DNA of 64,000 bases from positions 1 through 64,000 of the forward strand of contig NZ_JBLKNX010000012.1 in NCBI RefSeq assembly GCF_051414055.1. Reading direction: 5' to 3'. The stretch comes from Halosimplex halobium (GTDB taxonomy: Archaea > Halobacteriota > Halobacteria > Halobacteriales > Haloarculaceae). Position numbers and translations under genes: made by a program. Of this stretch, positions 16,819-26,857 are shown in pieces. Numbering within the stretch: the stretch's first letter is position 1; each line of letters begins with the position of its first letter. The notes beneath the pieces were generated by a model. It had not been told where the DNA came from. It searched no databases and saw only the letters and a program-made list of their open reading frames with translations.

Positions 16819-17760
16819 ATGGGCGGCACCTCTCACGAGACGGGAGCGGATCCGATCGTCGTGGCACTGGGCGGAAACACGCTACTCGGTACGCACGGTC
16901 TCGGATCGATCGACGAACAGCTCGACGTGATAGCGCGAACAGCCCGACAGATCGCGGACGCGATCCGGGCCGGCTACGATGTCGTACTCACCCACGGCAA
17001 CGGACCGCAAGTGGGCAACCTCCTCTTACAGCAAGAGCGCGTCAGCGAGACGCCTGAGTTACCGCTTGACGTGCTGGTCGCCGAAACCCAGGCACAGATC
17101 GGCTATCTCCTCCAACAGGCCCTCGACAACGAACTTGCCGACTCATCCGACTTCATCACCGTTGTGACGCAGGTGGTCGTTGACGCCGACGACCCCGCGT
17201 TCCAGAACCCGACGAAACCCATCGGACCGTTCTACACCGAAGCGGAAGCTGCGGAGAAATCGTTCGAGACGCGGCGCGTAGCGACCGGTGACCGTCCGTA
17301 CCGTCGTGTCGTCCCGTCTCCCGAGCCCGTCGAACTTGTCGAAGGAGAGGAACTCACTCGCCTCGTGGAGCGGGGGAACCTCGTGATCACCGCTGGTGGT
17401 GGGGGCATTCCCGTCGTTCGTGACGACGGGCTCGGAGGTATCGAAGCAGTCGTCGATAAGGACAAGGCCTCGCAACTGCTCGCCTCGGAACTCGGCGCCG
17501 ATACTCTCGTCATCCTGACGGACGTCGAGTTCGCGTACGTGAACTACGATATGCCCGATCAGCGCCCCCTCCGTCGGCCTTCCCCCGAGGAGTTGCGCGC
17601 GCATCTCGATGCGGGTGAGTTCGGCGAGGGAAGCATGCAACCGAAGATAGAGGCCTGTCTCCGCTTTATCGAACAAGGCGGAGGGCGAGCCGTGGTCACC
17701 TCGCCCGAGCACCTGATGGATGCATTGGCCGGCGAGACCGGAACACGGGTCCGGGCCTGA
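16819..17760 (+). CDS. arcC: Carbamate kinase
   Basis: 313 residues from ATG 16819 (an in-frame GTG at 16801 would add six residues). Amino-acid-kinase fold motifs: IVVALGGNTLL near the start, VVLTHGNGPQVGNLLLQQE, LVITAGGGGIPVV, DKDKASQLLASELGADTLVILTDVE and GEGSMQPKIEACL at the C-terminus. The enzyme makes ATP and carbamate from carbamoyl phosphate and ADP, usually the last step of arginine deiminase fermentation. Neither arcA nor arcB is in this window. It is followed 85 bases later by a USP gene in the same direction. Confidence 0.93.
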   Translation: MGGTSHETGADPIVVALGGNTLLGTHGLGSIDEQLDVIARTARQIADAIRAGYDVVLTHGNGPQVGNLLLQQERVSETPELPLDVLVAETQAQIGYLLQQALDNELADSSDFITVVTQVVVDADDPAFQNPTKPIGPFYTEAEAAEKSFETRRVATGDRPYRRVVPSPEPVELVEGEELTRLVERGNLVITAGGGGIPVVRDDGLGGIEAVVDKDKASQLLASELGADTLVILTDVEFAYVNYDMPDQRPLRRPSPEELRAHLDAGEFGEGSMQPKIEACLRFIEQGGGRAVVTSPEHLMDALAGETGTRVRA

Positions 17761-17845
17761 ATCTTCCATAGAGCGGGGACCGGGGAGTTCTCGGCTTCTT
17801 GTAATCGACAGTCGGTCTTTGTCCCTCCGCCAACAAGGATTCGAT

Positions 17846-18292
17846 ATGTACGACCAGATATTGGTTCCGACGGACGGAAGTGAGGGGACACGAGGCGCCG
17901 TCGAACACGCGATCGATCTCGCAACGACCTACGACGCGGCACTCCATACGATCTACGTCGTCGATACGAACGTCGGTATCGACTCCTCGGTTTCCGGAAC
18001 GCTCGATGCCTTCGAAGAGAGTGGTGAGAACGCGATCGACGAGGTGATCCAGCAAGCAGAGGCAGCTGGTGTGAACACGATCGAAGGTGTAGTGGCACAG
18101 GGAGCACCCCACCAAGCCATTCTCGATTACGCCGATGAACACGACATCGATCTCGTCGTTATGGGAACGCATGGCCGTACGGGGCTGGATCGATATCTCC
18201 TCGGCAGCGTCACCGAGAAAGTCGTCCGGCTCTCGGATGCGCCGGTGTTGACGGTTCGAATGTCAACTGAATCAGCTGACGAGTCTTCGTGA
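17846..18292 (+). CDS. Universal stress protein (UspA family)
   Basis: 148 residues from ATG 17846. Single UspA domain: MYDQILVPTDGSEGTRGAVEH, YDAALHTIYVVD, and the loop MGTHGRTGLDRYLLGSVTEKVV near 110-131. It lies 85 bases after arcC and may belong to that transcript. A G+C hairpin starts 12 bases after the stop (18304-18321) and may end the transcript. Confidence 0.92.
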   Translation: MYDQILVPTDGSEGTRGAVEHAIDLATTYDAALHTIYVVDTNVGIDSSVSGTLDAFEESGENAIDEVIQQAEAAGVNTIEGVVAQGAPHQAILDYADEHDIDLVVMGTHGRTGLDRYLLGSVTEKVVRLSDAPVLTVRMSTESADESS

Positions 18293-18294
18293 GT

Positions 18295-18330
18295 GACATC
18301 CTCCGCGCCGTAAACGGCGCGACTCTCTCG
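18295..18330. repeat. Hairpin like an IS200/IS605-type element end
   Basis: GTGACATCCTCCGCGCCG begins just after the USP stop and forms a stem CGCGCCGT-AA-ACGGCGCG at 18304-18321. The combination of TGACATCCTCC with a following GC hairpin is, from memory, the usual end of haloarchaeal IS200/IS605-IS1341 elements. No tnpA or tnpB is nearby, so this would be a solitary end or mini-element, and it may serve as the terminator of the upstream gene. Confidence 0.4.
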
Positions 18331-18564
18331 CTGCGTCAAGATAGACAGAGCGGTCTCACAGATTAGGAATTAGAGGTGTTGCTAAAACCGAAACATTCGA
18401 TGGTAGACTTGGTGTCGAACAATGACTCCTGATTTCGTCGAGAAACGGTTCAAACCGACGAAAGCGGAGTATGAGGAGGAGCAGCGTACAGACGATACCC
18501 CCTGTTTGTCATCAAGTGGTAATACCGCGCCCCGTTTTTGTGTGTCCGAACCGTTATCGAAGTC

Positions 18565-19443
18565 ATGTTCGACCAGATTCTCTTCCCCACCGACGGGGGT
18601 GACGGGGCAGCATTCGCGTTCGATCACGTATTAGATCTCGCAGCCCGTCATAACGCGACAGTACACATCCTCAACGTTGCAGATACGACGCAGAATGGTC
18701 TCCTGGAGACTCGAGGCGACGACGTTGATGCCCTCGAACAGGAAGGGGACCGAATCGTCCGCGAGGCAGCTGAGCAAGCTGACAGACGGGGGGTAGACAC
18801 CGTCACTGACGTTGTCCGGGGCGAACCGTACCGCGAGATCGTCGACTATGCCGAAAAACACGGTCTCGACCTCGTCGTGATGCCGACGCACGGCCGCCGC
18901 GGACTCGAACGGTTCCTGCTCGGCAGCACCAGCGAGCGGGTCGTCCGTCGGGCAGACGTCCCCGTGCTCACGATACGTCCCGACGAGGAGGTCACGGTCA
19001 CTTTCCCCTATGAGGACGTCCTCGTTCCCACCGATGGGAGTGACTGTGCGAATCAAGCGCTCGCTCTCGGCGTCGATGTCGCGGACGCCGAAGACGCAGC
19101 ACTGCATCTCCTCTCTGTGGTCGCTATCCCGACGTTGGGGGCCGATGCTCGTCCGGATATTCGGATGGAACTGTTGGAGGAAAGTGCTAACGAACTCCTG
19201 GACGAAGCCGCGGCGTTCGCAGACGACGCTGGCGTCGACGCAGCGTCGACAGCGGTCGAATACGGCCCCTCGATTCACCAAGCGATCCTCACGTACATCG
19301 ACGACCACGACATTAATCTCGTGGTCGTCAGCACCCACGGGCGAACGGGCTTTGACCGATACGTACTGGGGAGTGTCACCGAGTATCTCGTTCGCACGTC
19401 GCCGGTTCCGGTACTGACCGTCCAACCCCCCGACCCAGAGTAG
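18565..19443 (+). CDS. Tandem universal stress protein (two UspA domains)
   Basis: 292 residues from ATG 18565 (a TTG at 18538 is in frame but adds a non-conserved stretch). Domain 1 runs 1-145: MFDQILFPTDGGDGAAFAFDH to the loop MPTHGRRGLERFLLGSTSERVV. Domain 2 runs about 150-292: YEDVLVPTDGSDCANQALALG to VSTHGRTGFDRYVLGSVTEYLV and VLTVQPPD. Both domains keep the G-2X-G-9X-G-S nucleotide loop. It precedes the P-type ATPase by 161 bases in the same direction. It is the intact relative of the broken gene at 2302-2989. Confidence 0.92.
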   Translation: MFDQILFPTDGGDGAAFAFDHVLDLAARHNATVHILNVADTTQNGLLETRGDDVDALEQEGDRIVREAAEQADRRGVDTVTDVVRGEPYREIVDYAEKHGLDLVVMPTHGRRGLERFLLGSTSERVVRRADVPVLTIRPDEEVTVTFPYEDVLVPTDGSDCANQALALGVDVADAEDAALHLLSVVAIPTLGADARPDIRMELLEESANELLDEAAAFADDAGVDAASTAVEYGPSIHQAILTYIDDHDINLVVVSTHGRTGFDRYVLGSVTEYLVRTSPVPVLTVQPPDPE

Positions 19444-19604
19444 GTCGTTCGCAGAGCGTACGGCAGACGGGATGTGCGTTCCGGGAGCGGTTCGGGTATC
19501 GGTCCCGTCTCGTCGCGTACCTGTAACACGCGGCAGATCGGAATAACACAGATGCAAAATAGAACCGAGTCGCGTGCGGTGCCCCGCAACAATCTTTCGA
19601 CAGT

Positions 19605-22343
19605 ATGACCCGCTCCAATTCGGACACGACTCGCTCGGAACCCTGGCACGTGACGCCGACTGAGGACATCTTCTCGGCGTTAGCGACCGCCGAAACGGGG
19701 ATTTCGTCCGACGAAGCAGACCGCAGAGTATCGGAGTACGGCACGAACGATATCCACGACGCTGAACGGACATCGGTTCTCGATCTGCTTCTCTCGCAGT
19801 TCCGCGACCCGCTCATCTATCTCCTCGTCGTGGCAGCGCTCTTGTCGCTCGGCGTTGGGCTCATTCCCGGCGGTCACCCCAATTACACCGAGGCGGCGTT
19901 CATCGCCCTCATCATCGGTGCCAACGGGTTGTTCGGGTTCGTTCAGGATTATCAGGCCACTCGATCGATCGAAGCCCTTCGAGAACTCGCAAGTCCGGAT
20001 GCGACCGTGGTCCGCGATGGCCAAAACAAGGTCATTGATGCAGAACAGGTCGTCCCGGGTGATATCATTCGTCTCGAACAGGGAGACGCGGTTCCGGCCG
20101 ACGCTCGAATCCTCGACGCTGACGAATTGCGGACGAACGAGTCACCACTCACTGGAGAGAGCACGCCCGTCGAAAAGACGACCGGGACGGTCGACGACGA
20201 CACGCCGCTGGCCGAGCGTCACAACATGGTCTACAAGAACACGACCGTCGTGAAAGGCCGCGGAAGCGCGGTCGTCGTCGAAACCGGCATGGAGACCGAG
20301 GTCGGTGGGATAGCGACTCAGCTCGGGGAGGCTGACGACCACCGGACGCCGTTTCAGTCCGAGGTCGAACAGCTCGGCAAACAGATCGGTGGACTGGTCG
20401 TCGCGCTGATCGTCCTGGTCGTCGCTGTTCAATTTCTGTTCACCGCGACGGATCCAGTCGCGATCCTCCTCGTTGGAATCACGCTCGCCGTTGCGGGAGT
20501 GCCGGAGGGATTGCCCGCGGTCGTGACGTTCACACTGGCGTTGGGCGCACGAGAGATGGTCGACCGGAACGCGCTCGTCAGACGGCTCCCGGTCGTCGAA
20601 AGTCTCGGCTCGGTCGACGTCATCGTCACGGACAAGACGGGGACACTCACCGAGAATCGAATGACAGTGACGCGGCTCTACGCTTCGGGCTCCGTCGTAG
20701 ACCTGTCTGACTCGACCGTGCAATCTGGAGGCGGAGAGCCAACAGGGCGACAAACCGCTGGTGACGGTAATGAACGGTCGCGTCCAGGAGTTGCCCCCCT
20801 GTTAGGATGTGGGGCGCTCTGCAACAACGTCGACCGGACGGACGATGAGTATCGAGGTGACCCGACGGAGATCGCACTCCAGCGGCTAGCGGACGAGGCA
20901 GGAATCGAGCCAACCGGGGAGCGAATCCGCGAAATCCAGTTCTCCTCGGACCGGAAGCGGATGACCGTACTCGTCGGCGATGGGGAGCTGACTGCCTATA
21001 TGAAAGGGGCACCGGAAGTCGTCTTGGATAGATGTGACTCAATCCTCGAAAAGGGCGAGGTACACGAACTTACAGACGACAAACGCCAGGAAATCCTCGA
21101 TCAAACGACGTCGTTCGCAGAGGATGCACTCCGGGTGCTGGGCTTCGCGTCGAGGGCTATCGACGATCCGTCGGCCGACCCCGATCAGATCGAAGACGAG
21201 ATGGTGTTTCTCGGCCTGCAGGGGATGATCGATCCGCCCCGAGAGGAAGTCGAGGAGGCAATCGCTGACTGCCACTCGGCTGGCATCCGAACTGTGTTGG
21301 CGACTGGTGACAATCTCACCACGGCCGAGGCCGTCGGCGAGCAGATCGGACTGGATCCCGATGGTGCGCTCACGGGCAGTGAGGTCGCGGAACAGTCGGA
21401 CGACCAGCTCACGCGAACGGTCGAAGACGTCGATGTCTTCGCCCGGGTGACGCCGGATCACAAGGTCCGCCTTCTGAACGTGCTCCAGGACAGCGGACAC
21501 ACCGTCGTGATGACTGGTGACGGCGTCAACGACGCGCCTGCCCTCACGAAGGCGGATGTCGGGGTAGCGATGGGAGAGCGCGGCACCGACGTTGCGCGAC
21601 AGGCGTCCGACATGATTCTTCGGGACGACAACTTCGCGACGATTCGTGACGCGATCCGGGAGGGACGGGGCATCTTCGAGAACGTGCGCAAGTTCGTCAA
21701 CTATCTCGTCTCGACGAACACTGGCGAGGTACTGGTGGTGTTTCTCGGTGTGTTGCTCGGAAGTCTGTTGTTCCCGGCACAGTTCTCGGGGACATCGAAA
21801 GCATTGATCTTGACGCCGATACTGATCCTCTGGATCAACCTCGTCGCGGATACGCTTCCCGCGCTCGCGTTGGGTGCGGATCCTCACGCGGATGGCCTCA
21901 TGCATCGGCCACCACGACCGACGGACGAAGGCGTAATCAACACGCGTGTGTTGGTCTCGATTCTTACGATTGCGGTGCTGTTAGCAGTGACCGGTCTCGG
22001 TATCTTCTTTTATGCCCTCGATACCACTCGTTCACTGCTACGGGCCCAGTCACTGCTGTTTACGTTCATCGTGGTCGTCGAACTGATCCGGATTCAAGTT
22101 ATCCGCTCGCGGTATGACCAGACGCTCAGGTCGAATCCCTGGCTGCTTGGTGCTATCGGTGTGTCACTCCTCGTCCATCTCGCGGTGTTGTATACTCCGT
22201 TGCACGACTTCTTCGCAGTAGTTCCGCTCACTGCCGCTGACTGGAGCTGGATCGCCGTTGGCTTCGTGGTATTTCTAGGTCTGAACGTGCTTACGTCCAA
22301 CATCTATTCGATGGTCTTCCAGACCGCAGGATCAGACGAGTGA
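19605..22343 (+). CDS. P2-type cation-transporting ATPase
   Basis: 912 residues, full length. N-terminal cation-ATPase domain (residues about 15-85, GISSDEADRRVSEYGTND), actuator loop T183-G-E-S, M4 motif GVPEGLPAVVT, phosphorylated Asp343 in DKTGTLTENRMT, nucleotide-domain KGAPEVVLDRC, and hinge MTGDGVNDAPALTKADVGVAM, then six C-terminal helices. PEGLP and the overall layout are those of P2A (Ca2+/Mn2+-like) pumps; K+ or Na+ specificity cannot be excluded. Acts in the cytoplasmic membrane. Follows the tandem USP gene, likely as a functional pair. Confidence 0.93.
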   Translation: MTRSNSDTTRSEPWHVTPTEDIFSALATAETGISSDEADRRVSEYGTNDIHDAERTSVLDLLLSQFRDPLIYLLVVAALLSLGVGLIPGGHPNYTEAAFIALIIGANGLFGFVQDYQATRSIEALRELASPDATVVRDGQNKVIDAEQVVPGDIIRLEQGDAVPADARILDADELRTNESPLTGESTPVEKTTGTVDDDTPLAERHNMVYKNTTVVKGRGSAVVVETGMETEVGGIATQLGEADDHRTPFQSEVEQLGKQIGGLVVALIVLVVAVQFLFTATDPVAILLVGITLAVAGVPEGLPAVVTFTLALGAREMVDRNALVRRLPVVESLGSVDVIVTDKTGTLTENRMTVTRLYASGSVVDLSDSTVQSGGGEPTGRQTAGDGNERSRPGVAPLLGCGALCNNVDRTDDEYRGDPTEIALQRLADEAGIEPTGERIREIQFSSDRKRMTVLVGDGELTAYMKGAPEVVLDRCDSILEKGEVHELTDDKRQEILDQTTSFAEDALRVLGFASRAIDDPSADPDQIEDEMVFLGLQGMIDPPREEVEEAIADCHSAGIRTVLATGDNLTTAEAVGEQIGLDPDGALTGSEVAEQSDDQLTRTVEDVDVFARVTPDHKVRLLNVLQDSGHTVVMTGDGVNDAPALTKADVGVAMGERGTDVARQASDMILRDDNFATIRDAIREGRGIFENVRKFVNYLVSTNTGEVLVVFLGVLLGSLLFPAQFSGTSKALILTPILILWINLVADTLPALALGADPHADGLMHRPPRPTDEGVINTRVLVSILTIAVLLAVTGLGIFFYALDTTRSLLRAQSLLFTFIVVVELIRIQVIRSRYDQTLRSNPWLLGAIGVSLLVHLAVLYTPLHDFFAVVPLTAADWSWIAVGFVVFLGLNVLTSNIYSMVFQTAGSDE

Positions 22344-22490
22344 TCGAACTCTGTTGCAATCTTCTGCTTCTGACGGGTATGCCGTGTGGGATGCAGAGTG
22401 TTGCGTTTCCGATCCCGATCTAGATACCGCAGGATCATTATCCGATCCGAAGGTCGGATCCTTTCTCGGATTACTGTCCTAGCGAGCCGC

Positions 22491-24833
22491 TCACTGGTCC
22501 GTTTCACTGGGCGTCTCGATGATGTGTCGGAACGCACGTCGCTCCCCGAGGTGACGTCGGAGATAGCGATAGATGGGGAAGAGGTACTCTTCGATACGAC
22601 CGGAGACGCCGCTCGTGCTCGCGTGAATCAGCACTGGAACGTTTGCGGAACGGGCGAGATCGATCGTTCGGTCGGGCGTGCTGCCGAACATCCAGCGCCG
22701 GAGCCGGCGGTCACGGGTCGCCCCAATAACCAGAAGTCCGCCGTTTCCGATCGTTGTCGAGACGAGCCCTTCGGCGACCGTGTCGGCGGTCACGTTGTGT
22801 ACGTGGGGCGAGTCGATCTCCGAGAGGGCCGAGACGGTTTCGTCGACGGGTTCGGCGGTCCCCCCGGTCTCCGGAGTGACGCTGATGACGTGGATCTCGG
22901 AACCCTGCTCCCCCAGCCGATTCACGATCGGCAACAGCGCGAGATGGTGCGGGCCGCCGCCGGCACCGATGTTGATGGTCGAGAGGTCGTCGATGGCATC
23001 CACATTGCTTGTAAAGAACACGCCACACGGGGCGTTGTACTCGACGGTTTCGGTGATGGTCGGATGCTCCTCTGGGTAGCCCATCAGAATCTGATCAGCC
23101 TGGTCGTCCCGGGCTGTCTGGAGGATATCGAATGCGATATCTCGACAGATATGCCCTTCGACGGTGTACTCTACGTCTACGTCGACTTCAGAGAGTCGCT
23201 CTTCGATTCGCGCGGTTCGTTCCTGGGCGGTCTCGCGGACCATTTCGTTGGGCGTCTGGTCGGGGATGTAAGTGACATTGAGGACCTGCACCAGCGGCTC
23301 GGCGTCTCGTCCACGACTCAGCATCTCCGCGAGCCGTACGTAGGGCACAGCCCGCTCTGGGCGTGCAATCGCGACGAGAATCCGAAATCGTTCTGACTCC
23401 GCTTCCTCGGCCTCACTACCGGCTGGAGCACCGCTGGTCGTTGTGGCGGGAACGCCGGGAGGGACGATCCTCTCGACGAGTTCTTCCACGTGGGGAGCAC
23501 CGCCCCAGACGAGATACGCGACGAGGAGTCCGAGAGTGAATACAGCGCCAACGACGACCCCGACGGGTGGAAGGTTCAAGATAAGCGCGAGATTGGCCAG
23601 AACCCCTACCACGGGAAGAGCGGGAACGAGCGGCATCGAGAACCCTCGCTCGATATCCGGATGGTTCCGGCGGGAATAGATCAGCGCGATGTCGACCACG
23701 GCCAGGGGGACGAGGAGATTGAACGTGGCGAATCCGGTGAGCGGTTCGAGGCCGAGAAGACGGACGCCGAGCAGTCCGTGCTCCGAGAAGAGTGTGATAA
23801 ACACGAAGATGAGAAGACCGATCGTTGCCGTTGCCGTCGTCACGCTCCAAAACGGTGTGCGATAGTCGCGGTGAATACGGGCAAACCGCCGGGGAGCGTG
23901 CCCCTGTCGGCCCATGAGCGATCCGATCCCGCTCGCGGCGAGGATCGACGCGTTCGAAGCGCTCACCATCGAGAAGACGGCGCCAGCGACGATGAGCAAC
24001 TGGCCCCACGGTCCAAGGAAGGATGCCGCCACGGTCCCCATCGCCGTCTCCCCCTGTGCGAGTACGTCGCGGGGGACTGGCGCGTTCACCATCGCGACGA
24101 TGACGAGCGCGTACAGGACCGTGACGGTGACCATGCTTGCGGCGATGGCACGGGGGACGGTCTTCCGGGGCTCGATGATCTCGCCCGCGCTCGCGGCGAT
24201 AGCCGAGAACCCGAAGAACGTGATGAACGCCAGCGCGGCGACCGAGACGATGCCTATCGGTTCGACCTCGACGCTCGATACGAACGTCGCAGTCGCCTTC
24301 GTCGGTCCGACGAACGCGATCGCTCCCCCGATAAAAGCGAACAGGACGCCGACCTTCGCGCTCGTGACGATAAGCTGGAACATCCCCGATTCTTCGGTTC
24401 CACGAGCGTTCAGCAGTCCGAGTGTGAGTGCGGCGAGAATCCCAACGGTTCCGTGGGGCAAGACCTGGAGCGACTCCGGGAGGATGAACCGGAAGAACCA
24501 CTCGTCCATCGTCGCGAGATAGAACGCCGTTGTGCCAGTGTAGCCGAGAAAGAGTGACATCCCGACGCCGTATTTGAGGCGGTCCCGCTCTTCGAAGGTG
24601 CGCGAGCAAAAGAGGTATCCTCCACCGTTTTCGGAGTAGATCGAGGCGAACTCGGAGTAGGCTGCAGCGGTGATTCCAGCGACCAGCGCTGCAAGCACGA
24701 ACGCGACGACGGCGCTCGAACCGATCCGGAACACGGCTGTTCCAGAGAGCGAGAAGATCCCCGCCGCGATCATCGTCCCTAGCCCGATCGCGAACGCGAT
24801 TTTGAAATCGAGCGTTCGTGTGTGCTCGACCAT
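22491..24833 (-). CDS. APC permease with C-terminal USP-like domains
   Basis: 780 residues. Residues 1-430 are a 12-helix amino acid/polyamine/organocation permease (TLDFKIAFAIGLGTMIAAGIFSLSG is the classic first helix with the GxG unwound region; FFGFSAIAASAGEIIEPRKT is helix 6). A linker with repeated Ala/Ser/Glu leads to two USP-like domains, about 465-600 (FRILVAIARPERAVPYVRLA) and about 630-750 (GGLLVIGATRDRRLRRWMFGSTPDRTI). The soluble half probably senses nucleotides and regulates transport. Substrate not predictable. Convergent with the ATPase gene; 147 bases lie between the stops. Confidence 0.9.
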   Translation of the reverse strand: MVEHTRTLDFKIAFAIGLGTMIAAGIFSLSGTAVFRIGSSAVVAFVLAALVAGITAAAYSEFASIYSENGGGYLFCSRTFEERDRLKYGVGMSLFLGYTGTTAFYLATMDEWFFRFILPESLQVLPHGTVGILAALTLGLLNARGTEESGMFQLIVTSAKVGVLFAFIGGAIAFVGPTKATATFVSSVEVEPIGIVSVAALAFITFFGFSAIAASAGEIIEPRKTVPRAIAASMVTVTVLYALVIVAMVNAPVPRDVLAQGETAMGTVAASFLGPWGQLLIVAGAVFSMVSASNASILAASGIGSLMGRQGHAPRRFARIHRDYRTPFWSVTTATATIGLLIFVFITLFSEHGLLGVRLLGLEPLTGFATFNLLVPLAVVDIALIYSRRNHPDIERGFSMPLVPALPVVGVLANLALILNLPPVGVVVGAVFTLGLLVAYLVWGGAPHVEELVERIVPPGVPATTTSGAPAGSEAEEAESERFRILVAIARPERAVPYVRLAEMLSRGRDAEPLVQVLNVTYIPDQTPNEMVRETAQERTARIEERLSEVDVDVEYTVEGHICRDIAFDILQTARDDQADQILMGYPEEHPTITETVEYNAPCGVFFTSNVDAIDDLSTINIGAGGGPHHLALLPIVNRLGEQGSEIHVISVTPETGGTAEPVDETVSALSEIDSPHVHNVTADTVAEGLVSTTIGNGGLLVIGATRDRRLRRWMFGSTPDRTIDLARSANVPVLIHASTSGVSGRIEEYLFPIYRYLRRHLGERRAFRHIIETPSETDQ

Positions 24834-25467
24834 ATAGCGATTCTATTAGTTTGTCTGGCTAATAAACGAACAGGGAGATTCCCACTGCGAGCTACCGCTT
24901 TCCGTCCACACACGTGCCGAAACGGCGGGGAACTGAGCGAGTAGAGATGACGAAATGGCTCGGAAGAGGGAGAATTCGCTCGTTACTGGGTGCCGAACAG
25001 GTCTATCAGTATATCTTCACTTCTGTCACCATCCGCCGGACGAGCTCCGGCTCTTGGAGGACGTGCCCGTCGTCATCGACGTTTCTGGAGCCGACCTCCT
25101 CGGTCAGGACGGCCGTATCGTAGTAGAGGTCGTCAGTTCCTTCGACTCGATTGATCCAATCTGAAGGATAGATAACTGGATTCCCCTCATTCCCCTCACC
25201 GCTACCCGTCCATTCTCTCTGTCGGGTCGGCCACCACCACGAACACGTCGAGAGCGCGTTCGGCAAAACTACGGTCATCGGCCTCGCTCCGGTCTGGGAA
25301 AGCTATTATTCCTCGATTCCGAGACGGGCACACTCGACCGTCGTGCATCACCGTAGACGCAATCGGCGCGTTGCACTTTGCCTCCCTTGCACGGGAGGTG
25401 GTGTCACTCACTCTCGATCGAGCCGTTCTGGTGGCCAGGAACGGTCGACGAGGCATCTCTAGACCGA
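24834..25467. other. 634-base stretch without a confident gene
   Basis: Lies between two permease genes on the minus strand. One minus-strand frame, about 25006-25278, ends with a protein-like acidic tail (DDLYYDTAVLTEEVGSRN, then EPELVRRMVTEV), but its N-terminal half is not protein-like and I recognise no family. It may be the end of a decayed gene. The last 60 bases before 24834 contain AT-rich promoter sequence (CTATTAGTTTG) for the fused permease. Confidence 0.35.
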
Positions 25468-26811
25468 TCATACATCTTCGACATCGGGGTCGAATGAACT
25501 TCGTTCCAGATAGAGGAATTCGAGCAGAAAGATCGCGATGAATATGCCGAGAATCCAGAGCAGTATTTCGATGTCGGTGAGATAGAGGTGATAGAGAACA
25601 GTAGGGATTGCGACGCCCGTTCCAACGAGGCCGAGCGCGGGAACGAGCCGGTTCGAGCCTGTCACGTCGGCGAGCTGGAAGTTTGTATAGTTCGTGACAG
25701 CGAACGAGAGAAGGAATGCGACAGAGCCGAACTCTGTAATCTGCTTGAGCGAGCCCAGGGCGGCGAACGCGGCTGTGAGCCCACCCATGACGAGAAGCGC
25801 ATACACGGGAATTCCCTCCCGATTTCGGAAGGAGAAGGCCCGGGGAAGCGCCCCCTCAGTCGAGATCTTGTGGACGAGCCGGGCCGTCCCGAATAGGGTC
25901 GCGTTGATGCCCGAGGAGGTGCTTTTCATCGCTGAGAGGATGACGAGGACGAACCCGGCGGCACCCAGAACAGGGATGTGGGAAACCGCTTCGGCGAGTG
26001 CCACTTCTTCGTGAGCCACGAGCTGTTCGGGTGTCAGGTGAAGCGTCGCCATGAACGAGACCGAGACGTAGATCAGGATCGCGATGACGATGGCGATGTA
26101 CATCCCGATCGGTAACACACGCTCTACGTTCTCGATGTCCTCGTAGTCGTACACCAGTAGCTGAAACCCCTCGTAGGAGACGAAGATGATCGCAAACCCG
26201 GTGATCGGGCTGACGATTCCCTCGCTGAAGAAGTCGATAGCCGTCACGCTCCCGTCGTAGAAGACGATCCCCAGGACTGCGAGGGAGAGCAGGATGGCGA
26301 TCTTGATATACACCGCGATGTCCTCGAAGAGTCCGGTTTCGCGGACGCCCGTCAGGTTGAGTCCGACGAAGCCAGCGACGATCAGGATAGACATAATCGG
26401 ACGAAGGTACTGCGGGAGCGCGACTCCGAAGACTGCCCGGGCGGCCGTGAGCGTGTATGCACCGAACGCAAACGCGTACATCGCCATCACGCCGACGTAG
26501 CCGACGACAAGTACCCACCCGACGTACGCAGCCACCGTCGGACTGTCGACGACGTGCTCAACGAAGGAGAAGACGCCTCCGTGCTCGCCAAAGTGCAAGG
26601 TGAGTTTGAGATAGGAGTGGGCGGTCAGTAGCGTGATAATGCCCGCGATGAGATACGATATCGGGACGGCGTTTCCGGCCTGTGCCATCGCGACGCCGAG
26701 CACGGCGTAGATTCCGCCCGAGACCATCCCACCGACGCCCATCGCGATGACCTCCAGTAACCCGAGTTTCCCCGGTCGACTCCGCGTTAGGAGCGATCGA
26801 AACGAACTCAT
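25468..26811 (-). CDS. APC-family amino acid permease
   Basis: 447 residues and about 12 membrane helices. The first helix, KLGLLEVIAMGVGGMVSGGIYAVLG, has the G-x-G-G substrate-site break; helix 3 region GWVLVVGYVGVMAMYAFAFG and helix 6 GFAIIFVSYEGFQLLVYDYEDIENVERVLP follow family order. Unlike its neighbour at 22491 it lacks USP domains and ends with the acidic tail SSFDPDVEDV. Substrate unknown. Upstream (minus strand) is the pentapeptide protein, whose stop is 46 bases before this start. Confidence 0.9.
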   Translation of the reverse strand: MSSFRSLLTRSRPGKLGLLEVIAMGVGGMVSGGIYAVLGVAMAQAGNAVPISYLIAGIITLLTAHSYLKLTLHFGEHGGVFSFVEHVVDSPTVAAYVGWVLVVGYVGVMAMYAFAFGAYTLTAARAVFGVALPQYLRPIMSILIVAGFVGLNLTGVRETGLFEDIAVYIKIAILLSLAVLGIVFYDGSVTAIDFFSEGIVSPITGFAIIFVSYEGFQLLVYDYEDIENVERVLPIGMYIAIVIAILIYVSVSFMATLHLTPEQLVAHEEVALAEAVSHIPVLGAAGFVLVILSAMKSTSSGINATLFGTARLVHKISTEGALPRAFSFRNREGIPVYALLVMGGLTAAFAALGSLKQITEFGSVAFLLSFAVTNYTNFQLADVTGSNRLVPALGLVGTGVAIPTVLYHLYLTDIEILLWILGIFIAIFLLEFLYLERSSFDPDVEDV

Positions 26812-26857
26812 ATCACGTCACAACCGTTGTTCGGTTCGTCTCCCTCATGGCTCGAGA

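Noticed and set aside
25202..25471. 89-codon minus-strand frame next to the APC permease
   Set aside because: Sequence is low in acidic residues at its start, no motif; the end is at best a remnant.
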